A stretch of 64,000 nucleotides of DNA, taken from Acidovorax sp. GBBC 1281. GTDB lineage: Bacteria > Pseudomonadota > Gammaproteobacteria > Burkholderiales > Burkholderiaceae_C. Made by a program: the position numbers and the translations under genes. Under the pieces are notes generated by a model. The model saw nothing but the letters and a program-made list of their open reading frames with translations, was not told the DNA's origin and did not search any database. The DNA lies in contig NZ_CP097269.1 of NCBI RefSeq assembly GCF_028473645.1, positions 5,231,501 to 5,295,500 on the forward strand. Direction: 5' to 3'. Position 1 is the first letter of the stretch, and every line of letters begins with the position of its first letter. Shown one piece after another: positions 18,879 to 27,625 of the stretch.

Positions 18879-19718
18879 TCAGCGCGCGCGCAGCAGGTGC
18901 ACGGCCTCGGGCAGGGAGTTGGCCTGCGGCAGGAAGCGGTCGATGGCCGCGCCCAGCACCACCGCGCACAGCAGTGCGCCGAGCAGCGGCTTCCAGGTCA
19001 GCCGCACCGCGGCCGAGAGCCAGCCGGCCCGCTCCACGCCCATCGCGGCGCGCGCGGTGGCGTACGAGAACGCCAGTTCCACTGCCACGGCCAGCAGCAC
19101 GTCGAAGCCGAAGTACAGCAGCGCGAGGGCCCCCGCGCCCAGCACGATGGCCGCGCCGATGAGGAAGATGGCCACCACGGGCACGATCACCACCGCGCCC
19201 TCGTCCGCCCCGCTGGCGGCCTCCAGCGCCCCGCCGGCCACGTCGCTCAAGCCCTCGCCCAGGCCGCTCCCCAAGCCCTCGCCGAAATCGCCGCTCGCCC
19301 CGCCGCCACCGAAGTCGCCGCCGCCCCCGCTGCGCGGCACGGGCACCCGCGCACCGCCGGTCGGCAGGTCGATGTCGGACGGCAGGTCGATGCCGTCGGT
19401 CCACCCACTGTCGTCCCGCTGGCGGGGCGGCCGCACCAGCCAGGCCGCCCAGGCCCGCAGCACCAGCAGGTAGGCGACGTAGCCCACGCCCAGCGTGATG
19501 CCGTAGCGCAGCGCGAGCGAGTCCACACCCATCACCTTCTGGGTGTGCGAGGTGGCCCACATCAACGCCATCATGAAGGCGCCGATGCACCAGCCGTGCA
19601 CGTGCAGCCGGTGCCGCTGGCGGAGGGTGTGCACCAGTTCGCGGTCGGGCGCCTGCACCCGCCGCCAGGTCGAGCCCTTGCCGGATCGGGCGGCCGGCGC
19701 GCGCTGCCCCGGGCGCAT
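18879..19718 (-). CDS. Hypothetical multi-pass membrane protein
   Basis: A 279-residue protein with a basic N-terminus, hydrophobic segments near residues 50-95, a Gly/Asp-rich middle (repeated GGGGDFGGGGASGDFGEG) and a very hydrophobic C-terminal half. No family is recognised; the glycine-rich centre recalls low-complexity linkers rather than a catalytic site. Its ATG overlaps the alr stop by one base (TGATG), so it is translated as part of the alr operon. Function unknown. Confidence 0.75.
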   Translation of the reverse strand: MRPGQRAPAARSGKGSTWRRVQAPDRELVHTLRQRHRLHVHGWCIGAFMMALMWATSHTQKVMGVDSLALRYGITLGVGYVAYLLVLRAWAAWLVRPPRQRDDSGWTDGIDLPSDIDLPTGGARVPVPRSGGGGDFGGGGASGDFGEGLGSGLGEGLSDVAGGALEAASGADEGAVVIVPVVAIFLIGAAIVLGAGALALLYFGFDVLLAVAVELAFSYATARAAMGVERAGWLSAAVRLTWKPLLGALLCAVVLGAAIDRFLPQANSLPEAVHLLRAR

Positions 19719-20824
19719 CAGGCCACCGCCACGGGCACGCGCGGGGCCAGGGCGCACATCAGCTCCCAGCTCACCGTGCCGGCGGCATGCGCCACCTCGT
19801 CGATCGACAGCACGGCACCGCTGGCGGCGCGCCCCCAGAGCGTGGCCTCGGCGCCGAAGCCCGCCTCCACGCCCGCCGCGATCACGGGGGAGAGGTCCAC
19901 CGTGATCATGTCCATGCTCACCCGGCCCACCACGCGCGTGCGCACGCCGTTCACCAGCACGGGCGTGCCGGTGCCGGCGTGGCGCGGGTAGCCGTCGGCA
20001 TAGCCGCAGGCCAGCACGCCGATGGTGAGCGGGGCGTCGGCCGTGAAGGCGGAGCCGTAGCCCACCGTGTCGCCGGCCTGCACGTGCTGCACCGCGATCA
20101 CGCGGGCCGAGAGCGTCATCGAAGGCTGCAGGTTCCAGTGGGCGGCGTCGTGCTCGGGGTGGTCCGGCGCGCCGCCGTAGAGCACGATGCCGGCGCGGAT
20201 CCAGTCCCCGCGCACGCGCGCATCGACCGCATGGCGCAGGGTGGCCGCGCTGTTGCACACGCTCTTCTCGCCGGGCAGGTCCTGCGTGGCAGCCTGGAAG
20301 GCCTGCATCTGGTGCGCGATGCCGCGGGGGCCGTCGGCGTCGCTGAAGTGGGTCATGTACGAGATCTCGTCCACCTGCGTGAGCGCATTGAGCCGCGCCC
20401 AGGCCGAGCGGTAGCGCTCGGGCGTGAAGCCCAGGCGGTTCATGCCCGTGTTCATCTTGAGGAAGACGCGGTGCGGCGCCTGCGTCTTGTGGGCGGCCAG
20501 CCAATCGATCTGCTCGTCGCAATGCACCGCGTGCCACAGCCCCAGGCGCGAACACAGCTCCAGGTCGCGCGGCTCGAACACGCCCTCCAGCAGCAGGATG
20601 GGGCCGCGCCAGCCCAGGGCGCGCAGGCGCTCGGCCTCGGACAGGTCCAGCAGGGCGAAGCCGTCGGCCGCGCGCAGCCCCTCGAACACGCGCTCGATGC
20701 CGTGGCCGTAGGCATTGGCCTTCACCACCGCCCAGGCCAGGGCGTCCGGCGCACTGGCGCGGGCGCGCTCGAGATTGTGTTGCAGTGCAGCAGTGTGGAT
20801 GGTGGCTTGGATGGGACGCGGCAT
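19718..20824 (-). CDS. alr: Alanine racemase
   Basis: A 368-residue fold-type III pyridoxal-phosphate enzyme that makes D-alanine for peptidoglycan. The cofactor Lys35 lies in [11 protein letters not shown], the second catalytic base Tyr256 in [11 protein letters not shown], and the C-terminal beta domain contains [15 protein letters not shown]. Length and motifs match a complete Alr. It begins 139 bases from the divergent lplT gene. Being next to a hypothetical membrane gene rather than dad genes favours the biosynthetic form over the catabolic DadX, though sequence alone does not settle this. Confidence 0.95.
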   Translation of the reverse strand: MPRPIQATIHTAALQHNLERARASAPDALAWAVVKANAYGHGIERVFEGLRAADGFALLDLSEAERLRALGWRGPILLLEGVFEPRDLELCSRLGLWHAVHCDEQIDWLAAHKTQAPHRVFLKMNTGMNRLGFTPERYRSAWARLNALTQVDEISYMTHFSDADGPRGIAHQMQAFQAATQDLPGEKSVCNSAATLRHAVDARVRGDWIRAGIVLYGGAPDHPEHDAAHWNLQPSMTLSARVIAVQHVQAGDTVGYGSAFTADAPLTIGVLACGYADGYPRHAGTGTPVLVNGVRTRVVGRVSMDMITVDLSPVIAAGVEAGFGAEATLWGRAASGAVLSIDEVAHAAGTVSWELMCALAPRVPVAVA

Positions 20825-20963
20825 GGGGTGGATCTGCGGAGCGAAAAGGAAGGAATTCTGGCATCGCCCTCTAGAAACCGCGTGATATAACCGCCAGTCA
20901 CTTGCAGCGGGTTTCGATATTTAACAGGGCATCAGGCGAACTGATGCACCCAACAGCCATTCG

Positions 20964-22244
20964 ATGAAGCGCGGTTTCTACACCATCATGTCGGCGCAGT
21001 TTTTCAGCTCGCTGGCCGACAACGCACTTTTCGTGGCCGCCGTGGAATTGCTGCGCACCAACGGGTCGCCGGAATGGCAGCGTGCGGCGCTCGTGCCGAT
21101 GTTCGCGCTGTTCTACGTGGTGCTTGCGCCGTTCGTGGGCGCCTTCGCTGATGCGATGCCCAAGGGCAAGGTCATGTTCTTCAGCAACGCGATCAAGGTC
21201 GTGGGCTGCCTCATGATGCTGTTCGGCTCGCACCCGCTGATCGCCTACGCCGTGGTCGGCCTGGGCGCGGCGGCCTACTCGCCCGCCAAGTACGGCATCC
21301 TCACCGAGCTGCTGCCGGCCTCGCAGCTGGTCAAGGCCAACGGGTGGATCGAGGGGCTGACCATCGCCTCCATCATCCTGGGCGTGCTGCTGGGCGGCCA
21401 GCTCGTGGGGCCCGCCATCGCCGGCCTGCTGCTGTCGGTGGACCTGCCCTTCGTGGACACCGGCGTGGACACCGCGGCCGAGGCCGCCATCGCCGCGCTG
21501 ATCACGCTGTACCTGGTCGCCGCGTGGTTCAACACCCGAATTCCCCACACCGGCGTGGAGATGCGCCCGCTGCCCTCCAACCCGCTGGCGATGCTGCCGG
21601 ACTTCTGGGCCTGCAACAACCGCCTGTGGCGCGACAAGCTGGGCCAGATCTCGCTGTCCACCACCACCCTCTTCTGGGGCGCGGGCGGCAACCTCAAGTT
21701 CATCGTGCTGGCCTGGGCCGCGGCCGCGCTCTCCTACAACACCACGCAGGCCTCGGCCCTCACCGGGGTGGTGGCCATCGGCACGGCCGTGGGCGCGGTG
21801 GTGGCCTCCATGCGCATGCGGCTGGACATGGCCACCAAGGTGATCCCACTGGGCATCGCCATGGGCCTGCTGCTGGTGCTGATGGTGTTCATCAAGAGCA
21901 TCTGGGTCGCCATTCCCTTCCTCATCCTGCTGGGCGGCCTGGGCGGCTACCTGGTGGTGCCGATGAACGCGCTGCTGCAGCACCGGGGCCACAACCTCAT
22001 GGGCGCGGGCCGCTCCATCGCGGTGCAGAATTTCAACGAGCAGGCCTGCATCCTGGCGCTGGGCGCGTTCTACAGCCTGTCGCTCAAGATGGGGCTGTCG
22101 GTGTTCGGCGCCATCACCGCGTTCGGTCTCGTGGTGGCCGGGGTGATGTGGCTGATCCGCCGCTGGCACCAGCACAACTGCGTGCGCTACCGCGAAGAGG
22201 TGGACCACCTGCTGCACCTGGCGCGGCACGATCACCACCACTGA
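20964..22244 (+). CDS. lplT: Lysophospholipid transporter LplT
   Basis: A 426-residue twelve-helix transporter of the major facilitator superfamily. MKRGFYTIMSAQFFSSLADNALFVAAVELL, followed by SPAKYGILTELLPASQLVKANGWIEG, is characteristic of LplT, which flips lysophospholipids across the inner membrane. In many bacteria lplT is followed by or fused to an acyltransferase gene; none is adjacent here, so re-acylation would depend on a gene elsewhere. Confidence 0.92.
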   Translation: MKRGFYTIMSAQFFSSLADNALFVAAVELLRTNGSPEWQRAALVPMFALFYVVLAPFVGAFADAMPKGKVMFFSNAIKVVGCLMMLFGSHPLIAYAVVGLGAAAYSPAKYGILTELLPASQLVKANGWIEGLTIASIILGVLLGGQLVGPAIAGLLLSVDLPFVDTGVDTAAEAAIAALITLYLVAAWFNTRIPHTGVEMRPLPSNPLAMLPDFWACNNRLWRDKLGQISLSTTTLFWGAGGNLKFIVLAWAAAALSYNTTQASALTGVVAIGTAVGAVVASMRMRLDMATKVIPLGIAMGLLLVLMVFIKSIWVAIPFLILLGGLGGYLVVPMNALLQHRGHNLMGAGRSIAVQNFNEQACILALGAFYSLSLKMGLSVFGAITAFGLVVAGVMWLIRRWHQHNCVRYREEVDHLLHLARHDHHH

Positions 22245-22446
22245 CCGCCGCCGGCCGCCGCGGCGCGCCCCGGGCGCCACGCGCGGCCGTCTGCCGGCCT
22301 GCGCAATGGAAAGTACAACTTAACCACAGCCGGACATGGAACTGCCTTCATCCGAGGGCCGAAAATCATGCCGATGCTGCGGCCCCTCTTTTTCCGTGCC
22401 CATCCGACTGCGAAGCGGAGGCACCCCTGCCGCACCACGACGCTAC

Positions 22447-23319
22447 ATGCCATCGCCGCTGCCCTATTTCGCCCTGCTGTTCAATGCCTTCGTCTGGGGC
22501 CTGGCATGGTGGCCGTTCCGGGTGATGCACGGGGCGGGGCTGCACCCGCTGTGGGCGACCGCCGTGATGTACAGCGCCATCCTGGCCGGCCTGCTGGCGC
22601 TGCGCCCGGGCCTGTGGGCACAGGTGCGCCAGCACCCGCAGCTGTGGCTGCTGGCCCTGAGTTCGGGGCTGAACAACGTGGCCTTCAACTGGGCGGTGAC
22701 CGTGGGCGACGTGGTGCGCGTGGTCTTGCTGTTCTATCTGATGCCGGTCTGGGGCCTGCTGCTGGCCTGGCGGGTGCTGGGCGAGCGGCCCACGCCCATG
22801 GCGCTGCTTCGGCTGGCGCTGGCCTTCACCGGCGTGGTGCTGGTGCTGCTGCCCGAGGGCACCTCGCCGTCCCGGCTGCTGCAGAACCTGTCGCTCGCCG
22901 ACGGGCTGGCGCTGGCGGGCGGCTTCCTCTTCGCGCTGACCAACGTCACGCTGCGGCGGCTGCATGCGGTGCCGGGACAGGCGCGCATGTTCGTCATGTT
23001 CGGCGGCTGCATGCTGATGGCGCTGGTGGTGACCTGCATCGGGCTGCAGGCCGGCGTGGTGGAGCCGTTTCCCCCGGTGAACGCCACCTGGGTCGCCACG
23101 GCCGCCCTGCTGGCGGTGGCGCTGTGGCTGGGCAACGGGGCGCTGCAGTACGGGGCGTCGCGGCTGGCGGCGGGCACCACGGCGGTGATCCTGCTGTCGG
23201 AGGTGGTGTTCGCCAGCGTGTCGTCGGTGCTGCTGTCGGCCGCGCAGCTGCAGCCGCGCACCTTGCTGGGCGGGGGCCTGATCGTGTTCGCCGCCCTCCT
23301 CGCATCGCTGCGGCGCTGA
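22447..23319 (+). CDS. EamA/DMT family transporter
   Basis: A 290-residue membrane protein with ten predicted helices in two EamA repeats, beginning MPSPLPYFALLFNAFVWGLAWWPFRVM. The second repeat contains QYGASRLAAGTTAVILLSEVVFA. Members of this drug/metabolite transporter superfamily export amino acids or other small metabolites; the substrate cannot be told. The ATG at 22447 is chosen because the first helix begins there; the preceding in-frame extension is not hydrophobic or conserved in character. Confidence 0.9.
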   Translation: MPSPLPYFALLFNAFVWGLAWWPFRVMHGAGLHPLWATAVMYSAILAGLLALRPGLWAQVRQHPQLWLLALSSGLNNVAFNWAVTVGDVVRVVLLFYLMPVWGLLLAWRVLGERPTPMALLRLALAFTGVVLVLLPEGTSPSRLLQNLSLADGLALAGGFLFALTNVTLRRLHAVPGQARMFVMFGGCMLMALVVTCIGLQAGVVEPFPPVNATWVATAALLAVALWLGNGALQYGASRLAAGTTAVILLSEVVFASVSSVLLSAAQLQPRTLLGGGLIVFAALLASLRR

Positions 23320-23521
23320 GCGCCCGGCGGGCCGCCGCGCAGGGGCCGCCCCGCCGCAGGGCCGGGGCCCAAACGCCCTTGGCCGCCATGGAAATCAAGG
23401 CTCTCCCGGCCGGTGCTTGCGTGCCCGCGGGGCGCCGGTATAGTCATTGCAAGTTACGCCACCAGCGTACGCCGTTGTCATGCATCCGCAGGCCGGCGCT
23501 GCGCGCTTTCGGAGATTCGGT

Positions 23522-24535
23522 ATGAAACGTCGTTCATGGTGCGCGCTCTTCATGGCGCTCGGTTCTTTGGCGCTGCCCGGCGCCGCGTCGGCGCAGGCAA
23601 AGTGGACCCTCGCCACGGGCTACCTGCCCGAGGTGTTCCACACCGTCAACCTGCAGCAGTTCGCCCAGGAGGTGAACGACCGCACGAAGGGCGCGCTGGT
23701 GATCGACGTGCGCCCCGACAACAGCGTGGCCCGGCTGTCCGAGATCGCCGGCCAGGTGCGCGCCGGCAAGATCGCGGCGGGCGAGGTGCTGCTCAGCTCG
23801 CTGGCGGCCGACACCAAGCTGGCCGGGGCCGACGCCATTCCCTTCATCGTGGACAGCTACGACGACGCGCTGCGGCTGTGGAAGGCGCAGCGCCCCGTGC
23901 TGCAGGAGGCACTGGACCGGCAGGGCCTGGTGCCGCTGTACGCCGTGCCCTGGCCGGCCCAGGGTCTGTTCACCATGCGGTCCATCCGCCACGTGAGCGA
24001 CCTGCGCGGCGCCAGGATGCGCAGCTACAGCCCCAGCACCGTGCGCATCGCCCAGCTGATGGGCGCCACGCCGGTGGACGTGCCCACCAAGGGCATCAAC
24101 CAGGCCGTGCTGGACCGGCAGATCGACACGCTGTTCACCTCCCCCGTCACCGGGGTGGAGAACAAGGTATGGGAGCTGCCCATCAAGTACTTCTACAACG
24201 TGCATGCCTGGTACCCGAAGAACCTGGTGCTGGTCAACAAGGCCCAGTGGCTGGCCCTGCCCGAAGGCACGCGCAAGATCGTCGAGGAGGCCGCCGCCCA
24301 GGCCCAGGTGCGGGGGTGGAACGCGAGCAGCGCCGCGTCCACCGCCTCCATCGCCGAGCTGGCGCGCAACGGCATCAAGGTGGAGACGCCCGACTTCGAG
24401 CTGCGCCGCGAGCTGCGGCGCCTGGGCGAGCAGTTCTCGCTCGAATACATCCGCGACACCGGCGCCGACGGCAACCGCATGATGATTCCGTACTTCTCCG
24501 GCGAGAATGCCGCTGCCGCCGCCAAGACCCGGTGA
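23522..24535 (+). CDS. TRAP transporter substrate-binding protein (DctP-like)
   Basis: A 337-residue periplasmic protein with a signal peptide ending ASA-QA and a DctP-type fold: KWTLATGYLPEVFHTVNLQQFAQEVND, LRGARMRSYSPSTVRIAQLMGATPVDVP. The Arg in the MRSYS region matches the carboxylate-binding arginine of the family. TRAP systems take up organic acids such as C4-dicarboxylates using small and large membrane subunits (DctQ, DctM); neither is adjacent, so this is an orphan binding protein. ATG 23522 lies at the signal peptide start. Confidence 0.9.
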   Translation: MKRRSWCALFMALGSLALPGAASAQAKWTLATGYLPEVFHTVNLQQFAQEVNDRTKGALVIDVRPDNSVARLSEIAGQVRAGKIAAGEVLLSSLAADTKLAGADAIPFIVDSYDDALRLWKAQRPVLQEALDRQGLVPLYAVPWPAQGLFTMRSIRHVSDLRGARMRSYSPSTVRIAQLMGATPVDVPTKGINQAVLDRQIDTLFTSPVTGVENKVWELPIKYFYNVHAWYPKNLVLVNKAQWLALPEGTRKIVEEAAAQAQVRGWNASSAASTASIAELARNGIKVETPDFELRRELRRLGEQFSLEYIRDTGADGNRMMIPYFSGENAAAAAKTR

Positions 24536-24603
24536 ACCCCCTGCCGGCGTGGCGGCGCCCGATCGATCCGATCCATCCACCTTTCTTGCAAGGGATGCCC
24601 GCC

Positions 24604-25089
24604 ATGACCAGCGTCTACGACTTCGAGGCCCGGCAGATGAACGGCCAGACCGTGCCCCTGCGGCAGTACGCGGGGCAGCTGCTGCTCATCGTCAACACGG
24701 CGAGCGCCTGCGGCTTCACGCCGCAGTTCGCCGGGCTGGAGGCCCTGCACCAGCAATACGGCCCCCAGGGGCTGGCCGTGCTGGGGTTTCCCTGCAACCA
24801 GTTCGGCCGCCAGGACCCGGGCAGCAACGACGAGATCGCCAGCTTCTGCCAGCTCAACTACGGCGTGAGCTTTCCGATGATGGCCAAGATCGACGTGAAC
24901 GGCGCCGACGCCGACCCGCTGTACCGCTGGCTCAAGGCCGAGGCCCCGGGCCTGCTGGGCACCCAGGCGATCAAGTGGAACTTCACCAAGTTCCTCATCG
25001 GCCGGGACGGGCAGGTGCTGCGCCGCTACGGACCGCGGGACACGCCGCAGTCCATGGCGGGCGACATCGAGGCCGCCCTCAAGCGCTGA
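24604..25089 (+). CDS. Glutathione peroxidase family protein
   Basis: A 161-residue thioredoxin-fold peroxidase. The peroxidatic Cys is in LIVNTASACGFTPQFAGLE, followed by LGFPCNQFGRQDPGS with the conserved Gln and the second Cys, and by the tryptophan motif IKWNFTKFLIGRDG. It reduces hydroperoxides, probably with thioredoxin or glutathione, in the cytoplasm. A second ATG at 24595 is too close to the AAGGG element, so 24604 is taken. It follows the TRAP binding protein by 68 bases and may share its transcript. Confidence 0.93.
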   Translation: MTSVYDFEARQMNGQTVPLRQYAGQLLLIVNTASACGFTPQFAGLEALHQQYGPQGLAVLGFPCNQFGRQDPGSNDEIASFCQLNYGVSFPMMAKIDVNGADADPLYRWLKAEAPGLLGTQAIKWNFTKFLIGRDGQVLRRYGPRDTPQSMAGDIEAALKR

Positions 25090-25096
25090 GCCTGGC

Positions 25097-25687
25097 CTAC
25101 ACGGCGGCCACGGGCTTTTCGAGATCGATGATCTCCATCGGCACCTTCTTGTAGGCCAGGTAGTCCCACTTCAGGTACAGGAACTGCCCGCCGTCCGGTT
25201 GCGGAACCATGCCGTAGAAAGCGGGGCGCGGGGCTTTGGCATTGGTGACGATGAACTGCGCGGCGCGGATCAGATCTTCCGTCTTGACGACGGCCGCCGA
25301 GCGAAGGCGGCCCCCCTGGCCGGACAAGAAAGCCTGCACCGTGAGGTGCGGGAACACATAGCCCTCCTGCCGAGCATTGAGCGCCATCAGCCGCTTCTGG
25401 TATTCGGTCTCCGCACCCGACGGGCGGGCATAACGGATGGTGAAGCTGCGGTGGTTTTCCTCGGTCCACTGCACACGGCTTGCCAGACCCCGTATCGCTC
25501 CGGGCTGGTTCATCACTTGCCAGGCATCAATGCCCGCCAAAAGATCGAGTTCGTCCTTGAAGTCGCGCGCCGCATTGGCCTCAACCGGCCGGATCTTGCC
25601 GCCGCCCACCAGCGGGTAATGCTGAATGGCAGGCCAGACGGTATTGACGAAGTCCGCGGCACTGGCGGACAGGTTTTTGAGCAACAT
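25097..25687 (-). CDS. Hypothetical protein, third gene of toxin-like cassette
   Basis: A 196-residue soluble protein with no recognised domain. It begins MLLKNLSASAADFVNTVWPAIQ, contains a basic and aromatic region (NHRSFTIRYARPSG) and ends KWDYLAYKKVPMEIIDLEKP. A strong GGAGGAGA ribosome site lies four bases before the ATG. It is the last of three minus-strand genes (26954 to 25097) and converges on the glutathione peroxidase gene. A role as partner or immunity protein for the first gene product is only an inference from position. Confidence 0.65.
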   Translation of the reverse strand: MLLKNLSASAADFVNTVWPAIQHYPLVGGGKIRPVEANAARDFKDELDLLAGIDAWQVMNQPGAIRGLASRVQWTEENHRSFTIRYARPSGAETEYQKRLMALNARQEGYVFPHLTVQAFLSGQGGRLRSAAVVKTEDLIRAAQFIVTNAKAPRPAFYGMVPQPDGGQFLYLKWDYLAYKKVPMEIIDLEKPVAAV

Positions 25688-25767
25688 GGTTCTCCTCCGC
25701 AGGAAATCTTAGCCTGCAGGGATTCGACGAACGGATGCGCGCAGGGCAATGCCCCCCTTGACCGCTT

Positions 25768-26235
25768 TCAGCGCTGCGGCTGCGGATCGCCGCGCACCAC
25801 GAAGTGCCTGGAGAACCCCAGCGCCCGCGTGACGCCCCGGGGCTCCGAGACCAGCGGCATGCGAAAGCCCGGGCTGGGCAAAATCTCCACGCTCCAGTCG
25901 GTGTCGCCGATGAAGCGGAACCGCACGGTGTGCTCGCCCTCCAGCCCGATCAGAGAAAAACGCCCGGTGGTGTAGGCCCCGCCGATGGTGGCGGCGTCCA
26001 GCGGCTGCCACTGGCCATCGAACAGCGTGATGTGCAGCAGGTCTTCCTGCGGCACATCGTCGGTGGTGAACAGCAGGTGAAAGCCCCGGCACTCGAAGGC
26101 CGCCTCCAGCACCAGCCCGTCCACGCGGGCCTGCAGGGGCAGACCGCCCTGCACGACCCGGCTTTGCATCGGGGCCTCGCCGCCCTCGGCGGGCAGGGGT
26201 GCCAGGGAAATGTCGGCGGGGGTGAGGATGCGCAT
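25768..26235 (-). CDS. Hypothetical protein, second gene of toxin-like cassette
   Basis: A 155-residue protein predicted to be mostly beta strands, with no signal peptide and no known motif. It starts MRILTPADISLAPLP, 14 bases after the stop of the preceding gene, so the two are surely co-transcribed. The next gene follows after 80 bases. As in many effector cassettes, a small soluble protein directly after a membrane-active candidate might be its partner, but nothing in the sequence proves it. Confidence 0.65.
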   Translation of the reverse strand: MRILTPADISLAPLPAEGGEAPMQSRVVQGGLPLQARVDGLVLEAAFECRGFHLLFTTDDVPQEDLLHITLFDGQWQPLDAATIGGAYTTGRFSLIGLEGEHTVRFRFIGDTDWSVEILPSPGFRMPLVSEPRGVTRALGFSRHFVVRGDPQPQR

Positions 26236-26249
26236 CGCCGGCCCGCCGC

Positions 26250-26954
26250 TCACCACAGGAAATCCACGCCGAAAGCCGCCAGCGCGCCGCCCACGAACGC
26301 CCCGATGGTCACGCACACCGGCGCGCCGGGCCCGCAAGCCAGGCCCGCCAGCGCGCCCCCGGCGATGCCGCCGCCGATCCCCGCCCCGGCCACGGCGAGT
26401 TCCTTGCCCGCTGCGGCGGTCTTGTCGTCGGCCGTCGCCACGTTGTAAACCGACAGGGCGATGGACAGCACGATCAGCCCCCGGCCCGCGCGCGACAGGC
26501 CGCGCATGGTCTGCGTGACCTTGGGGTTGGAACGGCCGGCGGACTGGACGATCTCGCCGTACACCGCGTTCTGCTGCGCCGCCGTGAGCCGGTCGAACTG
26601 CACGGTGGGCCCGTGGATCTGCTGGGCCTTGCGGGCGATGAGCTCGTTGAGCGTCCGGCCCTCGGCCTTCAGGCTCTGCGCCATGGCGCGCCCGATGGGC
26701 GTGCTGCGCCCGCGGATGATCTCCATGATGGTGTTGCGCGCCACCTGGGCCTGCTCGGCCGCCTGGGCCCAGGTGATGCGGCCGCTCATCGCCTCGAACT
26801 GCAGGTCGTTGGCCATGGCCTGGATCTGCCGGGTATAGGCCAGCCGGGCCGAGGCATCCAGCGAGAGGTGGGCCCCGGCGTTGGCGATCTCCGCCTTCAG
26901 GGCCTGGATAGCCGAGTCGAAGGCGGCACGGTCTTTCGGATCGTCGTTCTGCAT
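26250..26954 (-). CDS. Putative membrane-inserting effector-like protein
   Basis: A 234-residue protein. Residues 1-150 are charged and helical (KAEIANAGAHLSLDASARL; RKAQQIHGPTVQFDRLTAAQ). A hydrophobic segment GLIVLSIALSVYNVAT follows, and the C-terminus is rich in glycine and alanine with alternating small residues (GAGIGGGIAGGALAGLACG, then VGAFVGGALAAFGVDFLW). Such glycine-zipper tails are known in colicin-like and type VI secretion toxins that insert into membranes. No PAAR, VgrG or signal peptide is present. GAGGAG ten bases before ATG 26954 is the ribosome site; an upstream in-frame extension is less likely. Confidence 0.6.
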   Translation of the reverse strand: MQNDDPKDRAAFDSAIQALKAEIANAGAHLSLDASARLAYTRQIQAMANDLQFEAMSGRITWAQAAEQAQVARNTIMEIIRGRSTPIGRAMAQSLKAEGRTLNELIARKAQQIHGPTVQFDRLTAAQQNAVYGEIVQSAGRSNPKVTQTMRGLSRAGRGLIVLSIALSVYNVATADDKTAAAGKELAVAGAGIGGGIAGGALAGLACGPGAPVCVTIGAFVGGALAAFGVDFLW

Positions 26955-27625
26955 GCGTTGTGGTCTCCTCGTCTGGATGGGAAACGGCGCTGTTTTGCGT
27001 TGTGGCCGCCGGCCGCGCGCAGCAGGGGCCGCGTCGGGAGGCTTGGGTTTTTTTCGCACCGGTGCATGGCGGCATGCACGCGCCGAAAGTAACCGCCTGA
27101 GCGGCGATCGGGCGAAACCATCGGTCAAAGAGGTTTCAATACGTAGGAAAGTGTCGGATCGACCGAGGGGCGCAACCCCGCGCCACAGCGTCTTTCGCCC
27201 CGCCGGGCGGGCTTGTCAAAGCCCACACCCCACCATAGGGGGGGATTGGCAGGCCCGTTGGATTTGTATCTATTACGGGTCTTCGGCCCCCATTCCATAT
27301 GCCGGAAGGAACTTTTCACATGCCTTGTCCTGCGGCGGTGAAGATCACGCTGAAGGTGGGGGGATACGGACTTTTTTTGGAGAAAAAGGCCTGCAGCGCA
27401 TGATTTTCTAGGGCATATCGCTACAAAAACAGGAGCAAATCCAAAACCGGGTGATGAGGGCGCCGGACCGCCTTTCCCCGGCAGGGTCGCGAATGGCATC
27501 AGCCAGCCGGATCCCGCTTTTTTTCGCAGAACTGCCGCCCGCCTCGACGGGGCTGGCAGGCATTTCGCGTCGGGCCGGTTGCAGGCCAAGGCACCCTGAT
27601 TCCAATCCAAGGAGGAACTTCCCGC
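26955..27625. other. Intergenic region between divergent genes
   Basis: Six hundred and seventy bases without a convincing gene. The part near 26955-27130 should hold the promoter of the minus-strand cassette, and the part before 27626 that of the secreted protein (AAGGAGGAA lies ten bases before its ATG). A seven-G run, patches of A or T, and the CTAG-type repeat at 27408 are the only structures seen. Open frames here have no coding character. Confidence 0.6.
27408..27436. repeat. Dispersed CTAG-centred repeat
   Basis: CTAGGGCATATCGCTAC runs into AAAAACAGGAGC. The second part matches GCTACAAAAAGAGAAGC at 34314-34330 with two differences, and the first part matches the reverse complement of the copy at 15318. 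Confidence 0.6.

Noticed and set aside
20898..22280. Long minus-strand open frame of 460 codons opposite lplT
   Set aside because: It is the antisense of a clear membrane transporter; its His/Gln/Arg-rich translation is typical of GC-rich shadow frames.
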